From Endomychus coccineus (taxonomy: Eukaryota > Arthropoda > Insecta > Coleoptera > Endomychidae): a DNA stretch of 64,000 nucleotides. The DNA lies in NCBI GenBank assembly GCA_958510875.1, contig OY294068.1:70596633-70660632 (forward strand), in the 5' to 3' direction. Below are positions 48,401-59,491 of the stretch, in pieces (the stretch's first letter is position 1; every line of letters starts with the position of its first letter). The notes beneath the pieces were generated by a model, which saw only the letters and a list, made by a program, of their open reading frames with translations, did no database searches and was not told the origin of the DNA. The position numbers were made by a program, and so were the translations under genes.

Positions 48401-51400
48401 AACCAGTACGTTGAGATATAAGTTCATAGTGTTTTCTGTTTCCTTCAAATCAAATATGTAAAACAACTAATTTTATCTATATAGCTTCGACATTTAACTG
48501 TGCTTTCTCAAATGGGTTCTGTACAGAATAGTACTTATTGATACAGGAACATTCGACAGATTTTATCGCAAATACTATATATACGTTGAAATAGTTTTCT
48601 AAGCATGTATTTTCTTGACCTTGAAAGGGGAATTCTTAAATAATTTTTTGTCAACTAATTCAAAGGGGCGCAATCTTTAATAAATTTTCGGAAAGTTTAT
48701 GGTTATATAACAAATTTCTGGAAACAAATATAGCTTTTAATGTAATTTTTCGTTATTAATAAAACAAATATTTAGAAAATTTCTAAGAGCAAATGTTCTA
48801 GTACTGTCCAGTTTACTATTTTACATTGGTAAACACTCATTATATATAAAAGCAATTACAACAGATGTAATTAATTGATCGATCGGATAATCTAAATTGT
48901 CGGGTCAGTTATCTTGGTGTAAACCATAGTTTCCCTAGGAAGAAAAAATCTAACTTCAGCTAATTTATCGCTTATGAAAACTTTCAGGTTCTGACGAACT
49001 TGAGACCTCTCATTTTCATATGAGCTCATTTTATTATATTACTAGAGGTATCAGTTATTGGGATCACTGCAAGTGGGGGAATCAACTGGAGCCCTAACAT
49101 TATTAGAATTGAATAGCATGAAGTTTCGCAAGAACACAACAATACTTTAAACATATTTAGAGAAAAAAAGCTACTGGACAAAAATTCTTTATTGTGTATT
49201 GCCTACAATTAAATCTTTTGCAAGTCGAGGTATGGCATTCAAGGCCACAAAAGAGAAGTTTGAGAGAAATGACATTTAGGAGTTTTGGAGTTTAGCAAAA
49301 TTTGATCCACTTTTGAACAATTACTTACAAAAATGTGGAAATCCTGGACGCGGTAATGTTTCATATTTATTATCTTCTATTTGTAACGAGTTTATTGACT
49401 TTATATCGAAACATGTTCGTGATTTTATTAGCAGTGAAGCCAGATCGGCGAAATATTCTTCATTTATGTGGATTCAACGCCTGATGTTAGTAATTCAGAC
49501 CAACTTACTACTTATTCTTAGGTATGTTACATGTGATGGAATGATAAATATTCGAGATTGTAGGAGGCAGTCTTATGACAATTCCAATAATATGTCCGGT
49601 GTGAATAAATCACCCTATTCAAAATGTCGACATCAAAAACAAATTTCTGGGGCCCATAACTAAGAGTCTCTAACTTCTTGCACAGTATCTGGATAATTGC
49701 CAGTTTACTCTGCCATTAATATGTCTGGCAAGCATTTAGTCTAATTTAGCAAGCGTACAGTATAAATGAATTCAACAAAACCTTTTTTCAGAAATTTGGT
49801 ATGCAAAATTTTCAGTTGCAATTTTAGAAAACTAGGCTTCCGCAGATTTTACCAGAAGATGGTTTAGAAAATTAATTTAACATATTTTCAAAATGTAGTT
49901 TGTAACATGCTTCAATAATGTCATTTTGTGACGAAAAATAATATTGAAATTTCAAGTTCAAATATGGTCCATTTTGTTCCCATTATTGACATCTGAAAAC
50001 AGATACAGAAAATGTTGAGCAAGTTAAAAGTTATATATTTATTAAGCATATGAAGATGAGTAATTGTTCATTTTAATAATTTTAATATGGAATATGTTTT
50101 GAAAGACAAATGCAACCATATTGAATGTTTCTAGGAATAAAACCAAAATTTCAAATACAAGCTTATTATTTCATTTGTGCTCTTCGTATTGTTCTTATTT
50201 ACATGATTTGAACTAGTTTGATGATCTGAGATTACAAAAGTATGAATCTTGATTATGGCAACTTGATTCTGAGATAAAAATAATTGTCATAGCAATTTGT
50301 TTTCAATGTTGATAATCATAGTCAAGAAGTTAAAATGTAATCTATTTTTCTTGATTAATTATTATACACCTAGGCATAATCAAAAGAAAATATTTATATT
50401 TAACCATAATTACAATATGTACCTTTGAATAAGTGTTTGAATAACCTAACAGAAAATAAAAATATTTTCTCCTATATGAATCAAAAAAATATCGCATATT
50501 AGTCCAGGCAACGAACCGGAAAATAAAAAAAATATATAGTAAGATTTGAATTTCAAATTTTTTTTTGCATTTGTTCCTACTACCCCATAGATCATTCATG
50601 ACTATCAAGACCGCGGGGGTCGACCTTTCTACCCCCCAAAAAGGGGTTTCAAGACCTCAGAGGAGCATTCTTATATAAACAATCCGGAAAACTTATGAAT
50701 TAAGAGCCGAAAATGATCCCCAGTATGTTTTTTGGGTCGCTGACCACGATTCCGCAGTTAGTTTTCTCGGAAAACTCCCTCCAGATGAGCGATTCCGCTT
50801 TTATTTTTTCCCAAAAACTCTCTCCAGATTGAAAATTCGGAAAATTTGAGATTTTCCTGAGATGGTTATGAATAATAAAGTATAATTTTGTTGCAAAAAT
50901 GTCTAAATGGCTAGAGGTCAAAAAATCTCATTTTTGCAACAAAATTATACTTTATTATTCATAACGTCTCAGGAAAATCTCAAATTTCCCGAATTTTCCA
51001 TCTGGAGAGTTTTTCGGGAAAAATAACAGCGGAATCGTGATCAGCGACCCAAAAAACTTACTAGATAGAGGTCCTTTTTGCAACAAAAATATAATTATAT
51101 ATAAATTTTCCAAATTTCCAATCTGGAGGCAGTTTTCCGAGATTGGATTGTTTCTATAAGAATGATCCTCCGAGGAGTTGAAACTCCGTTTTGGGGGTGT
51201 CATGAATAATCTATGGGGTATTAGGAACAAAATGCGAAAAATTTTTTGGAATTCTAGCTTACTATATATATTTTTATAATATGGCCTTTTTCGAGCCTTA
51301 TTGCCTGGACTATATTACATATTTTCAGAAATTGTACTAATTTGAATCAGTGTAACAAAGATCATCAGATACTCTCTCATGCAATATGGTACTGCTGAAG

Positions 51401-52555
51401 ATTATTGTTTGGAGAATGTATGTGAGAATAAATTGAAAGAACAATTTTTCAAGCAATTGATTCTACTTATCTCATGGACTTTTATATTTGAAATTCAAAT
51501 GATTTTGCTTATACAAACTCATCCTGACTCAATCTTTTCTGTATATGTCACAGTGTTCCCTTTATGTATACCTACTGCGTAGGTGCCATGAATAGAACAT
51601 GATTCATCTATGAATGAAAATAATTTACAATTTCAAATAACTTTGCTTCATTATATAAATTCATTAATTTCAGAACATCAGCATACTTGGTTTAGTTCGG
51701 AACACTTTGCCACATGTATCACACTGATGCATTTTCATTGATTTCTTAATTCTATTGCCACCTTCATTCACACCATCCAAGTTAAGGTCTACTTTTAAAT
51801 CCATGTCTATTGGCTTTAACTCATTATATTCAATTTTAAATTCTGTTAAATTGGTTTTTTCTAATTCCTCTAAGCAAGGAGCTTGATGAATCTGTACATT
51901 TCCCAAAGATGGCATATGGTTTATATTATTCGATCCTGGAATGGAGTCATGAATATTTGTTTCATGCATGTTATTGGATTCTTGAATAGTAGTAGCAGCT
52001 TCTGTGATTTGGTCTATTTGGGCTGGATTATTATTAACACCTTCGTTACTTTGAGTAAATGTGATAGAGATATCGGTTTCCTTCTTCAGTTCAATGAAAC
52101 CTGCTAAATCTGGTGCAGCTGGCAAATGATGGAAGTTTTGAAAGCAATGTCTCAATTTGGCATCTGAACTTTCACATTGTGTTTTGAATTGAAATGCTAT
52201 ATTTAATTTTGAAATGCACTTTTGGCAAATAAAAGGTGGTAAACCATCACCTTCCAAAACCTAAAATAAAAATTCTCGCAATCTACAAGTTTAAACAAAA
52301 AAAGATTTAAATTCCGGGTATACCAATTCCGGTTTCAAATATCGTATTGTTTTTGTTTAATTTTTTTTAAATTACCTGAACAGAGGCGCATGCCATTATT
52401 AATATTGAAAAATGTGGCGGCTTAACAGGATCGAATATTGGCATTAATTTCGGCCCTTTTTCCAAGCATATACGGCATAAATTGTTTATATTCAATGTCA
52501 GATAATAATTAATCAGATCGTTTGTTGTAGTTTGTATATTTTTGTTGTAAGCCAT
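45432..52555 (-). CDS. ZAD-C2H2 zinc-finger protein, three coding exons, 404 aa
   Basis: Exons (minus strand): 52376-52555, 51687-52260, 45432-45892; lengths 180, 574 and 461 sum to 405 codons with stop. Junctions are CAG|GTAAT..TTTTAG|GTT and CCAA|GTATGC..TTTTCTAG|GTCTA. The ZAD is split by a phase-0 intron at the same residue as in the 19146-20615 gene ('CASVQ|VLEGDGLP' versus 'CATVQ|VLNGDGLP'), with Cys in 'NLCRICLEKG' and 'FICQKCISKLN'. A long acidic linker follows, then six C2H2 fingers; the first finger is split by the long intron ('CGKVFRTKP' + 'SLIHHIRIHTG'). Fingers then read CHLC, CAAC, CTYC, CDQC, CEYC. Probable nuclear transcription factor; paralogue of the first gene. The 5.8-kb intron holds a hAT fragment, a foldback element and Penelope-related repeat. 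Confidence 0.93.
46080..46400 (+). repeat. Second copy of the Penelope-related dispersed repeat
   Basis: Same orientation and order of shared blocks as 13560-14051, ending CCCGAGAATTTATATATA. It lacks the hammerhead-like core. It lies in the long intron of the second zinc-finger gene. Confidence 0.55.
46420..49130. other. Intronic AT-rich stretch
   Basis: Within the 5.8-kb intron of the second zinc-finger gene; no exon or complete element recognised. Confidence 0.45.
49140..49663 (+). pseudogene. hAT-type (ZMYM1-like, DUF4371) transposase fragment
   Basis: The plus strand reads 'IKSFASRGMAFKATKEKF', 'EFWSLAKFDPLLNNYLQKCG', 'NPGRGNVSYLLSSICNEFID', 'DGMINIRDC' and 'SYDNSNNMSGV'. These match blocks of the DUF4371/hAT transposases annotated as zinc finger MYM-type protein 1-like in insects ('GHTSYLSSTICEEFI', 'SYDNASNMSGKY'). 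One stop and several small deletions, with the segment holding the first catalytic Asp reduced. No inverted ends or TSD found. It lies in the intron of the second zinc-finger gene, on the opposite strand. Confidence 0.72.
50501..51311. mobile_element. Foldback element, AGTCCAGGCAA ends, 5-bp TSD
   Basis: 811 bp, ends AGTCCAGGCAA and TTGCCTGGACT, nearly whole-length inverted arms meeting around 50890-50925; the inner arms share AACAAAATTATACTTTATTA and AATAAAGTATAATTTTGTTG, the outer arms CCCCATAGAT and ATATATAGTAAG. Flanked by ATATT (50496-50500 and 51312-51316). No coding capacity. RNA crossing it would form a long hairpin. Located in the intron of the second zinc-finger gene. Confidence 0.85.
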
Positions 52556-53570
52556 TTTGAATTTTGTTTTGGTATGTTTGTCATCTGTCAGTCGGTCACT
52601 GTCACTAAGACAAATTTCGCGCTTCCTCTATGTTTCATCATAGAGTAACATAATCACATTATAATTATAATATACTCCTCTATAATAATAACGATTCTTG
52701 ACCCAGGTATGAATTATATATAAATTCTCGGGGAATAGGTCACATTAATTAAGTCGCTAATTTCGCTAATGTCTGAGACATGGGCTTAAGATATATAATC
52801 GGATGGTGGGGGATTTTGTCTAGCGAGAAATCCACTACTCCTCAACAGCTTATATTGTATACCTACTACAGTGTGTGGGGCGATATTTAGTAAAGAGAGG
52901 GGATGAATCTTCTAGCTGTTGCTGTTAGTTCGCTTAACCTCAGTAATTTTTTTCATAGAAATAGGAGTAGGGGTAGAAGCGGCATAGCCTGATAATTTTA
53001 CGTGGAAGATATATCCTTGTCTAATAAAAAGGAAAGAGAATGTTTACAAACAATAACCAGTGGCGTATCGGTTTTAGATAAATTAATTGATTTGAATATT
53101 CAAAAAAATTTCATAATCAAGTTGAATTTAATAGAATGATAAGATATTTAAATTTTTTTCTTGAATAATTAACGCAGCTAATAACCAAAACTGTTGATGT
53201 CGAGAATAAATAATTTAAAAGAATACATATTGCACGTTCCATTGTCGGAAAATATTAATTAATAAAAATTCACTTGGGATCAAATAAATCTAAATTCAAT
53301 TTTTCAAAAACTGTTTATAAGTTAAAAAATATTCTTACAACTTATTGAACAGTTCCTATTCTCCAGCCACAACTTCCAAGATATTAATCTTAGGTGTCTA
53401 GAAAATAGCATACCAGCACGACTTGTTCTTTCTCAATTAATAGAAATAAGTCAATATTTCGATCAGGGTTGGGAGTTATACGGTATAATTAGTTTCACAG
53501 TTTACAGGTATTATACTAACGTATGATACGTATAATTATGTATGATATCCATGGAAATAAATATCCGTAT
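52556..53570. other. Upstream region of the second zinc-finger gene
   Basis: Probable 5' UTR and promoter near 52556-52640. A Penelope-type terminus (inverse of CCCGAGAATTTATATATA) lies at about 52700-52732. Nothing else recognised. Confidence 0.4.
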
Positions 53571-53579
53571 TGAACAGTA

Positions 53580-53860
53580 TTATGCAATATTATACTGTAT
53601 TAAAGACATGACATCTTCTCTTATAAGTATATATTCTTCACCTTCATAAACAAAGCATTGTATGGACAGTATAAAATTTCCTCGAGGGTCTGTAGACCAA
53701 GTGAATGATTCCCTATTATAAAATTTGAATGCTACTGGCTTGAAAGACTCGATTGATTTTAATATCTCCTTAATTAACCATAACAAAAATCCAAAAGAAT
53801 ATTTGCAATGGTAATTAGCCCCTAACAAATGCGAAAATCTTGGGAGCCTTGCTAAAAAGT
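53580..53860 (-). CDS. Unrecognised open frame
   Basis: The minus strand is open for about 93 codons, from 'GIDQNFLARLPRFSHLLGAN' through 'FNRESFTWSTDP'-like sequence (actual 'FYNRESFTWSTDP') and 'CFVYEGEEYILIREDV' to a stop at 53580. The composition is protein-like. Just upstream, 'TTPIIEECVLVEETMQ' ends at a GTATAG donor-like site in another frame. No known domain recognised; it may be an eroded exon or element fragment. Confidence 0.3.
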
Positions 53861-54417
53861 TTTGATCTATACCTGCATCGTCTCCTCAACTAGAACGCAT
53901 TCTTCAATTATTGGTGTTGTTCATGTTTGTATAACAAATTGTGCAACACCAACGGAACATAGTCCTTGAATTTAGTGAAGATTATGGATTAAAAATATGT
54001 CAGGGCTAAATCAAATGAATACTAGCAACATTCATCGTCATTTAATCAAGTCCATTTGTATTAGTCTATAAGTTTGGTATTAATGAGAATAACTGTATTT
54101 TTGTATTCAAACGTTGAAGAGTATAATGGTAATATCTCTATCAATAAATATTAAATTCTTTTCATTTTTATCAATATAATAAATATATATCTTTATAGTT
54201 CTTAACTTATATTTAAAATAGCAAATACTGAAATGATCAAAAATTTCGAATTTTTGAAATTCTTTTTATTCTACTTCAAGAAACATACGTTAGTTTTATA
54301 CCGCAGCATACTATACCATTTTATAAGTCACATATAATAGATATTGTACAAAACGTATTCTATGTTCCTAACCCTGATTTCGATATTACTGTAAGTGAAT
54401 AGAACATTGGACAAAAG

Positions 54418-55026
54418 CACGGTCGTACATACAGGTCTGGAAACTCGGGGCTGTATCCTATGTGAGAAGTGGGACCGATAAGCGTCGACCAACAAACTCT
54501 ATATCCGAGTTCGTTGGCGTCGACTGTCGCGTAGTACCAAAAGACGTCACGGGTGACGCAGTAGTTACGAGTATTCTCTGACAACTGTCATTTGACTTGT
54601 AAACACAAGGAATACCTGCGTTTTCAGAAACAAATTACGAAACCATGGATTGTGCCGAAATGCAAAACGGGGTACAAAAGTGTAAAGCAAGAAACTGCTG
54701 TTTTTAAAGTGCCGAAAGATGCGGAAATGCGAGAAATGTGGATGCTTGCGATTCCGGATAGAAATCGTTTTAACGAGGTCTTTTATCTGTGCGAGCATGT
54801 ATAACGAAAAAGGGGAAGTTATTTTTAAGGTGAGTAATACATTTTGACAAGAGTACTATTCCTCTTTCAAATCAGAATACTTAGTAACACTGCTTGCGAT
54901 TCCGGAAAGAAATCGCTTTACCGATCCAAGCGCTAGCTAGTGGCTGAGTGAGGGACTACGAGTTTGGCGAAGCGTAAGAGACCCATGTCAAATATACGAG
55001 TCCCCAGACCTGTATATACGACCGTG
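54418..55026 (+). mobile_element. P-type mini-element carrying only a THAP exon
   Basis: 609 bp with about 30-bp inverted ends: left CACGGTCGTACATACAGGTC, right (complement) CACGGTCGTATATACAGGTC, both continuing with TGG and ACTCG. Flanks GACAAAAG (54410-54417) and GATAAAAG (55027-55034) form an 8-bp TSD with one mismatch. The interior is a single THAP-domain exon with a splice donor and no catalytic region. The 8-bp TSD plus THAP domain indicate the P superfamily; the copy is an internal-deletion derivative. Confidence 0.82.
54595..54829 (+). pseudogene. THAP zinc-finger exon of a P-type element
   Basis: The plus strand reads 'PWIVPKCKTGYKSVKQE' and 'AVFKVPKDAEMREMWMLAIP', then 'LCEHV', and after a 1-nt frame change 'YNEKGEVIFK' at a donor (AAG|GTGAGT, 54829). 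This is the C2CH THAP DNA-binding fold that recognises P-element ends. The position of the first zinc-binding Cys is Trp (TGG), and the frameshift follows the CEH block, so the domain is disabled. The next exon is not inside the element. Confidence 0.8.
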
Positions 55027-55318
55027 GATAAAAGTAACACAACCTTAAGAGATAAATATTTACAAAGGTACAGAAAATAGGCAAGATCACTATCGTGTGA
55101 ATTCAGTTTAATTGTACATATAACTGGAATATAGCAATAAAATATGTATGCATGGTTTTTCGAACAATACATGCTGTAATATTGATTTCTAAATAGCAAT
55201 GTTTTAGTTAAAATTGAACATACTCTTTTACTCTCATATAACTGTTTAGAATGGTGGTGTAATCTTCCAGTAAAATATTTTTTTAATATAAATTTGCTTA
55301 ATTTGAAACTATGGTTTT

Positions 55319-55990
55319 CTATGGCTCTTCATCATAAATATGACCATTAGAAATTTTAGAATCCAGAACAGACATTGTTACATTTAACAGTTCAATTACA
55401 TTTATCTTTTTGAAATAAGTATTGGTTACGAACAACTTAAAATTTGTTTCGGCTGTCAAACATAAATCAATTACATATTGATGCGTTATATAAATTTCCT
55501 CATGTTTTACAAAACTGCAAAATGCACAAAGGGTTAACACCTTGCAAGAGTTTAATGCAAGTGTCGCAATTCATTTCTTTCAATGCTCTCACAATAAAGC
55601 CTGCAATATAGCCAATTATTTATTTCTGGTATTTTGATAAAATAATATTTGGAATGTAGTTCCCATCTACCATGACAATTAATTCGTCACTTGATACTGC
55701 TTCATTTCCTCTTTCTTTTGTTTGTTTTTTGAAACTACAACATGTGAGAATTGTCTGCAATGGTATCTAAATTTGTAGCTTTTGAAACTTCACAATGGAC
55801 AAGTAATCGTTTATAAATTTTCTGAAATTGTCTTGATGTAGGGTTGTTATTACAGCCACATTTTCTTATGCTGCTAAAAAATGTTTCCATATGATCTTGT
55901 GAAAGTTTGTAGATCCATTAATATCTGAGCTGTCCAGAAGCTATGTAGTCAGAGTATAGTGATTGATTTGGTACAAGGACAAATATGCAA
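55319..55990 (-). pseudogene. P-element/THAP9-like transposase, C-terminal part
   Basis: The minus strand reads 'YKLSQDHMETFFSSIRKCG' and 'CNNNPTSRQFQKIYKRLLVH' (about 55800-55940), the hallmark C-terminal block of P-element and THAP9 transposases, then, after a gap, 'AGFIVRALKEMNCDTCIKLL' (about 55550-55605) and 'NPLCAFCSFVKHEEIYITHQ' to a stop at 55319. Several stops or frame changes intervene. The THAP/linker part of probably the same relic lies at 59492-59943 on the same strand, separated by a Harbinger insertion and missing the central catalytic region. Confidence 0.78.
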
Positions 55991-56288
55991 AGTTAGTAAT
56001 TTTTCAAGAGACACTTATATACTTAAATAACTTCAAAGTTATACTTTCTGAGACCACCGTATACCTACCGTGGTCTATGTAAATATGTATCAGTATCAGT
56101 ATCAGATGATGAAAGAGTAATAGTCTATCTTGAACCTATTCTTCTTAAGCGAGGCGCAAACTAGAGCGGTAGCGTGCGTGGTAGCGGTGGCGATCAAACG
56201 CTTTTCTTTAAATTAAACGGAAGAGTGTTAACTAGAGCGGACTGACAAACGCGCCCGCTGCCAAGTTCAGCGAACTACCTCTACTCAC

Positions 56289-56512
56289 TTGCGGACAGCC
56301 AAAGAGGTCTTACTAGACCTCGTTGCAGACAGCGGTAGAACGCTGCATGCATCATTTGCCCGTCAATTCGCGCGATATTTTGCAAGAAGCATGTGTGACA
56401 CAGAGAAACTATTTGAAAAAGTGCGTGAGTATCCAATTCTGTTTGAATTATCTCACGCAGTGTATAAAAACATAAAGAGGAAAGATAAAATATAGGACGA
56501 AATAGCTGCTTC
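56289..56512 (+). pseudogene. MADF-domain exon of the Harbinger element
   Basis: The plus strand reads 'LFEKVREYPILFELSHAVYK' and 'NIKRKDKI', then TAG where the family has Trp, then 'DEIAASV', which is split by the hAT element within its duplicated GCTGCTTC and resumes at 59223, ending 'NGTSG' at a donor (AGTG|GTAAGT, 59247). This is a MADF/Adf-1-type DNA-binding domain, a usual partner protein gene in PIF/Harbinger elements. Disabled by the stop and by the insertion; the remaining exons are absent. Confidence 0.82.
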
Positions 56513-59222
56513 CAGTGGCGGCTCGTGAACTTTTTATGAGAGGAAGCTGGACATAAAACGTTTTTGTAAAAATATACTCTAATTCAGCCAATTAATTTTA
56601 CCTTTGCACAGCGACCGTACCAGCTACTTCAGTGACAAAATTAATTGTTGCCCAGCAAGAACCAACGTGAAGGTGTAGAGTTTCTTTTGGCAAAAAAATT
56701 TTTTGTTCGTTTTTTGTTTTTTATTTTTTTTATTCTTTCTTTTTCTTGGAATTTTTCATATTTTGTTTTTTTTAATTAATTTTATTAACTTTTTTCATAT
56801 ATTAACGGAATTCTAAGGTCTTTAGTTTGCGAAAAATGATCAATAATATTATCATAAAATGTATCATTTTGTTTTAAGTGGTTTACTAAATCTTTTTCAA
56901 TAGATATCAAACTAACATTGGATAAACTATTTTGGCCCATTGTATTTCGCATGTAAGTTTTAATTCGTTTGAGTCAAACAAAGTAGTTTATAAAACTGAG
57001 GTAAAACTTGTTGCAAATCATTGTCTATCATATATTTTATCATATCGGCGTGACTGTCGTACTGGCCTAAAATATCTTTATCCGAGTATATAACGCATAA
57101 TTCATTATGCAGTGTTATTTTATCAAAAAAATTATATTTTAGAACTAAGCTATCTAACAGTGTATTGGGAAACTCTTTTGAAAAAGGTTCGAAAAATCTT
57201 CTACTCGTCAAGTCGAAATTGAAGTTTTTCATGTAAATAGGAAAATCGAATCTCAATTTGACCTTTGATTTCATAAAAAAGTTTTTTATAATGTAGTTTC
57301 TTGTCTACCAAATTATATATTTTGCTCCTTTTCGCGGGAGGAGCCTCATCAGTTGAAACATTTTCAAATAAAATATTAAAATGAAATTCTGTATTACGGA
57401 AACTTGAAATTTTAGCAATGAGATGTTTCAAACGATCTCTTGAATAAATTATATCAGTGAATTTATGTTGTAAAATTTGAAAAATGAGATCAGTTTGTTC
57501 AAATATTAATTTAAAAGTATCAAGAAAAAACAAAAATTCTTCATTTTCTAAATAAGATTTTAAATCAACAGCAGCATTTAATGAAAACTGATCTGTCGAA
57601 AAGTCATCACTGTTTAATATAAAATCAAATGTTTCAATTAATTTGTCTTCATTTTTATGGATGGTAAACACTGCACGTGATGTAAAATTCCATCGAGTTG
57701 GAGCCTTACAGGAATTACGATAAGTTGGAAAAAAAATTCTTACTTCCTTAATGGAATTACATGCATTACTTAAAACCAAATTCATGTTGTGAGCGTAACA
57801 ATGGGTGAAAATAGCCAGAGGCGAAACTGATTTTAATTTTTGTTTGAAGACCGTTTAAATGTCCCGCCATTACAGATGCGCCGTCGTAGGTTTGAGCTAT
57901 TAATTTATTCGCAAAGTCAAATCGTTGAAATGTTTCCATTAAAAAATTTAATAAATTGACCACTGTTCTTCCCGAACTAACATCGTAAAACCTTAAAAAT
58001 CTTCCCACTAGTTGTCCATTTTTTACAAATCTAAAAATTATTGATAATTGTGATTTACACGTTATATCTGTTGTTTCGTCAACCTGCCACGAAAAAAAAG
58101 GGACATTCAATAATTCATCCTCTATGTGATTTCGGAGGACATAATTTATTGAATCAAGAATTTCGTTTTGTATTGTTTTTGAGGTGCCTGCAAATACTGA
58201 CGCGTTACTCATAAAATCGCGAAGCTTACTGTCGTATTTACAAAACAAATCTAACAATTCCCTAAAATTACCTTTATTAACAGAATTTTCAGTTTCATCA
58301 TGCCCTCTAAAGCCAAATCTTGAGATGATAAATACAATAAGAAATCAATGATTTTTTTTTAAACTTCGCGGTTGTCTTTAACTATATTATTATGACTTAC
58401 TATTTCGCGTGTACGGGCAGAATCAACCACATTAACAATATTCTGTTTACCGGTTAATTTAAACTTCATATTCGATGTAATATGTTCCTGCGATTTTTCA
58501 TGTCTGTCTAGACCACGAGCTAAATTTTTCAAATCATTATAACCCAAGTGCCCTCAACATGAAGTTGTATCAGATGTAAATAGCAAGCAATACCAGCAAT
58601 ATAATTTATTGTGTACCTCAGATCTCGTTAACCATAAATATTTTTATAATTATCAGGATTAAATGATCGATTTTGATATTTACCTGTCATCACTAATCCT
58701 TTCAAATCCGATAAAGGCCGTTTATTTTTGAAAAACACTTTTCTGTCATATGTTAATCCACTAAATGGATTTTCTAAAAAGCCAGCAACTAAATCACTAC
58801 TACCACTCATTTTAACGTTTAATAATTTACCGAACAGACAAATTTTAACTAACCTTACTTCGCGTCGCGAGGCATGACTTAACAGCAACAACTGACGCAG
58901 CACGTGTCGTATTCCATACGACTGACCGACGGCGAACGAGAGGCTAGCCTACAGAGAACTTGCAATTCTAGTGTTTTACTTGATGCAGCAACTGGACTGG
59001 TTGGAAAAACGGCAACTGTGTTGAACTGTTGAGCACACGTGTTTAGCGTTTGAGATATATAGAGAATCTAGCCTCTGAGCACTGTTGCCAGATTGAAAAT
59101 AACCACTGAGAACGGGGAATTAATTGTAATCAGAGAAACAGGAAATAAAATGGAGAATGATCATTAAGATGAATTGGTGAGGAGGCTGAGCCTCCTTAGC
59201 CTCCTTCGAGGAGCCGCCACTG
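56513..59222 (-). mobile_element. hAT transposon with 8-bp TSD
   Basis: 2710 bp, ends CAGTGGCGGCTCGTGAAC and GAGGAGCCGCCACTG, with exact 8-bp duplication GCTGCTTC (56505-56512 and 59223-59230). It encodes a ZMYM1-like transposase on the minus strand. Inserted in the MADF exon of the Harbinger element. The perfect TSD indicates it is younger than its host element. Confidence 0.95.
56960..58810 (-). pseudogene. hAT transposase (TTF/BED finger, DUF4371, ZMYM1-like)
   Basis: Starts MSGSSDLVAGFLENPFSG; an N-terminal TTF-type finger is visible across a frame break ('NKLYCWYCLLF', 'GLDRHEKSQEHI'). Then DUF4371: 'ASVFAGTSKTIQNEILDSIN', 'VPFFSWQVDETTDITCKSQL' (first catalytic Asp), 'AQTYDGASVMAGHLNGLQTK' (second Asp region). 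The C-terminal half ('CKAPTRWNFTSRAV', 'DIIYSRDRLKHLIAKISSF', 'QFYKLLCLTQTN') includes the hAT dimerisation area, where the final catalytic Glu would lie. At least four frameshifts or stops (near 58625, 58565, 58370 and 57850) disable it. It would have moved elements with CAGTGGCGGCTC ends. Confidence 0.88.
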
Positions 59223-59491
59223 GCTGCTTCTGTAAATGGTACAAGTGGTAAGTGAAAATTCATATTTTTTTTTGCAGTTTTATTCTTTTTAAGAATTACA
59301 GTGGACCAATACTAATAATAGTTTCTTATTATTATTAAAATACGAAACAATTTGTTCACGTATTTCGAACGCTGAACTGAATGTTAGCGAACGAACGCTT
59401 TTGTGTGCGGATGTTATGTCCGCTTTGAAATCGCCACCGCTACCGCGCCCGTCACCGCACCCGCCAACGCTCCAGTTTGCGCCTCGCTTTA

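Larger units (their letters stand above)
56148..59488. mobile_element. PIF/Harbinger-type element, split by a hAT insertion
   Basis: Ends AGCGAGGCGCAAACTAGAGC (from 56148) and the inverse (complement AGCGAGGCGCAAACTGGAGC, to 59488), flanked by TTA on both sides (56145-56147 and 59489-59491), the classic Harbinger target. Subterminal GC-rich repeats (GGTAGCGGTGGCGAT) are also inverted. The interior holds the first exon of a MADF-domain gene. Removing the hAT insert leaves about 623 bp, so it is a non-autonomous derivative. Confidence 0.9.
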
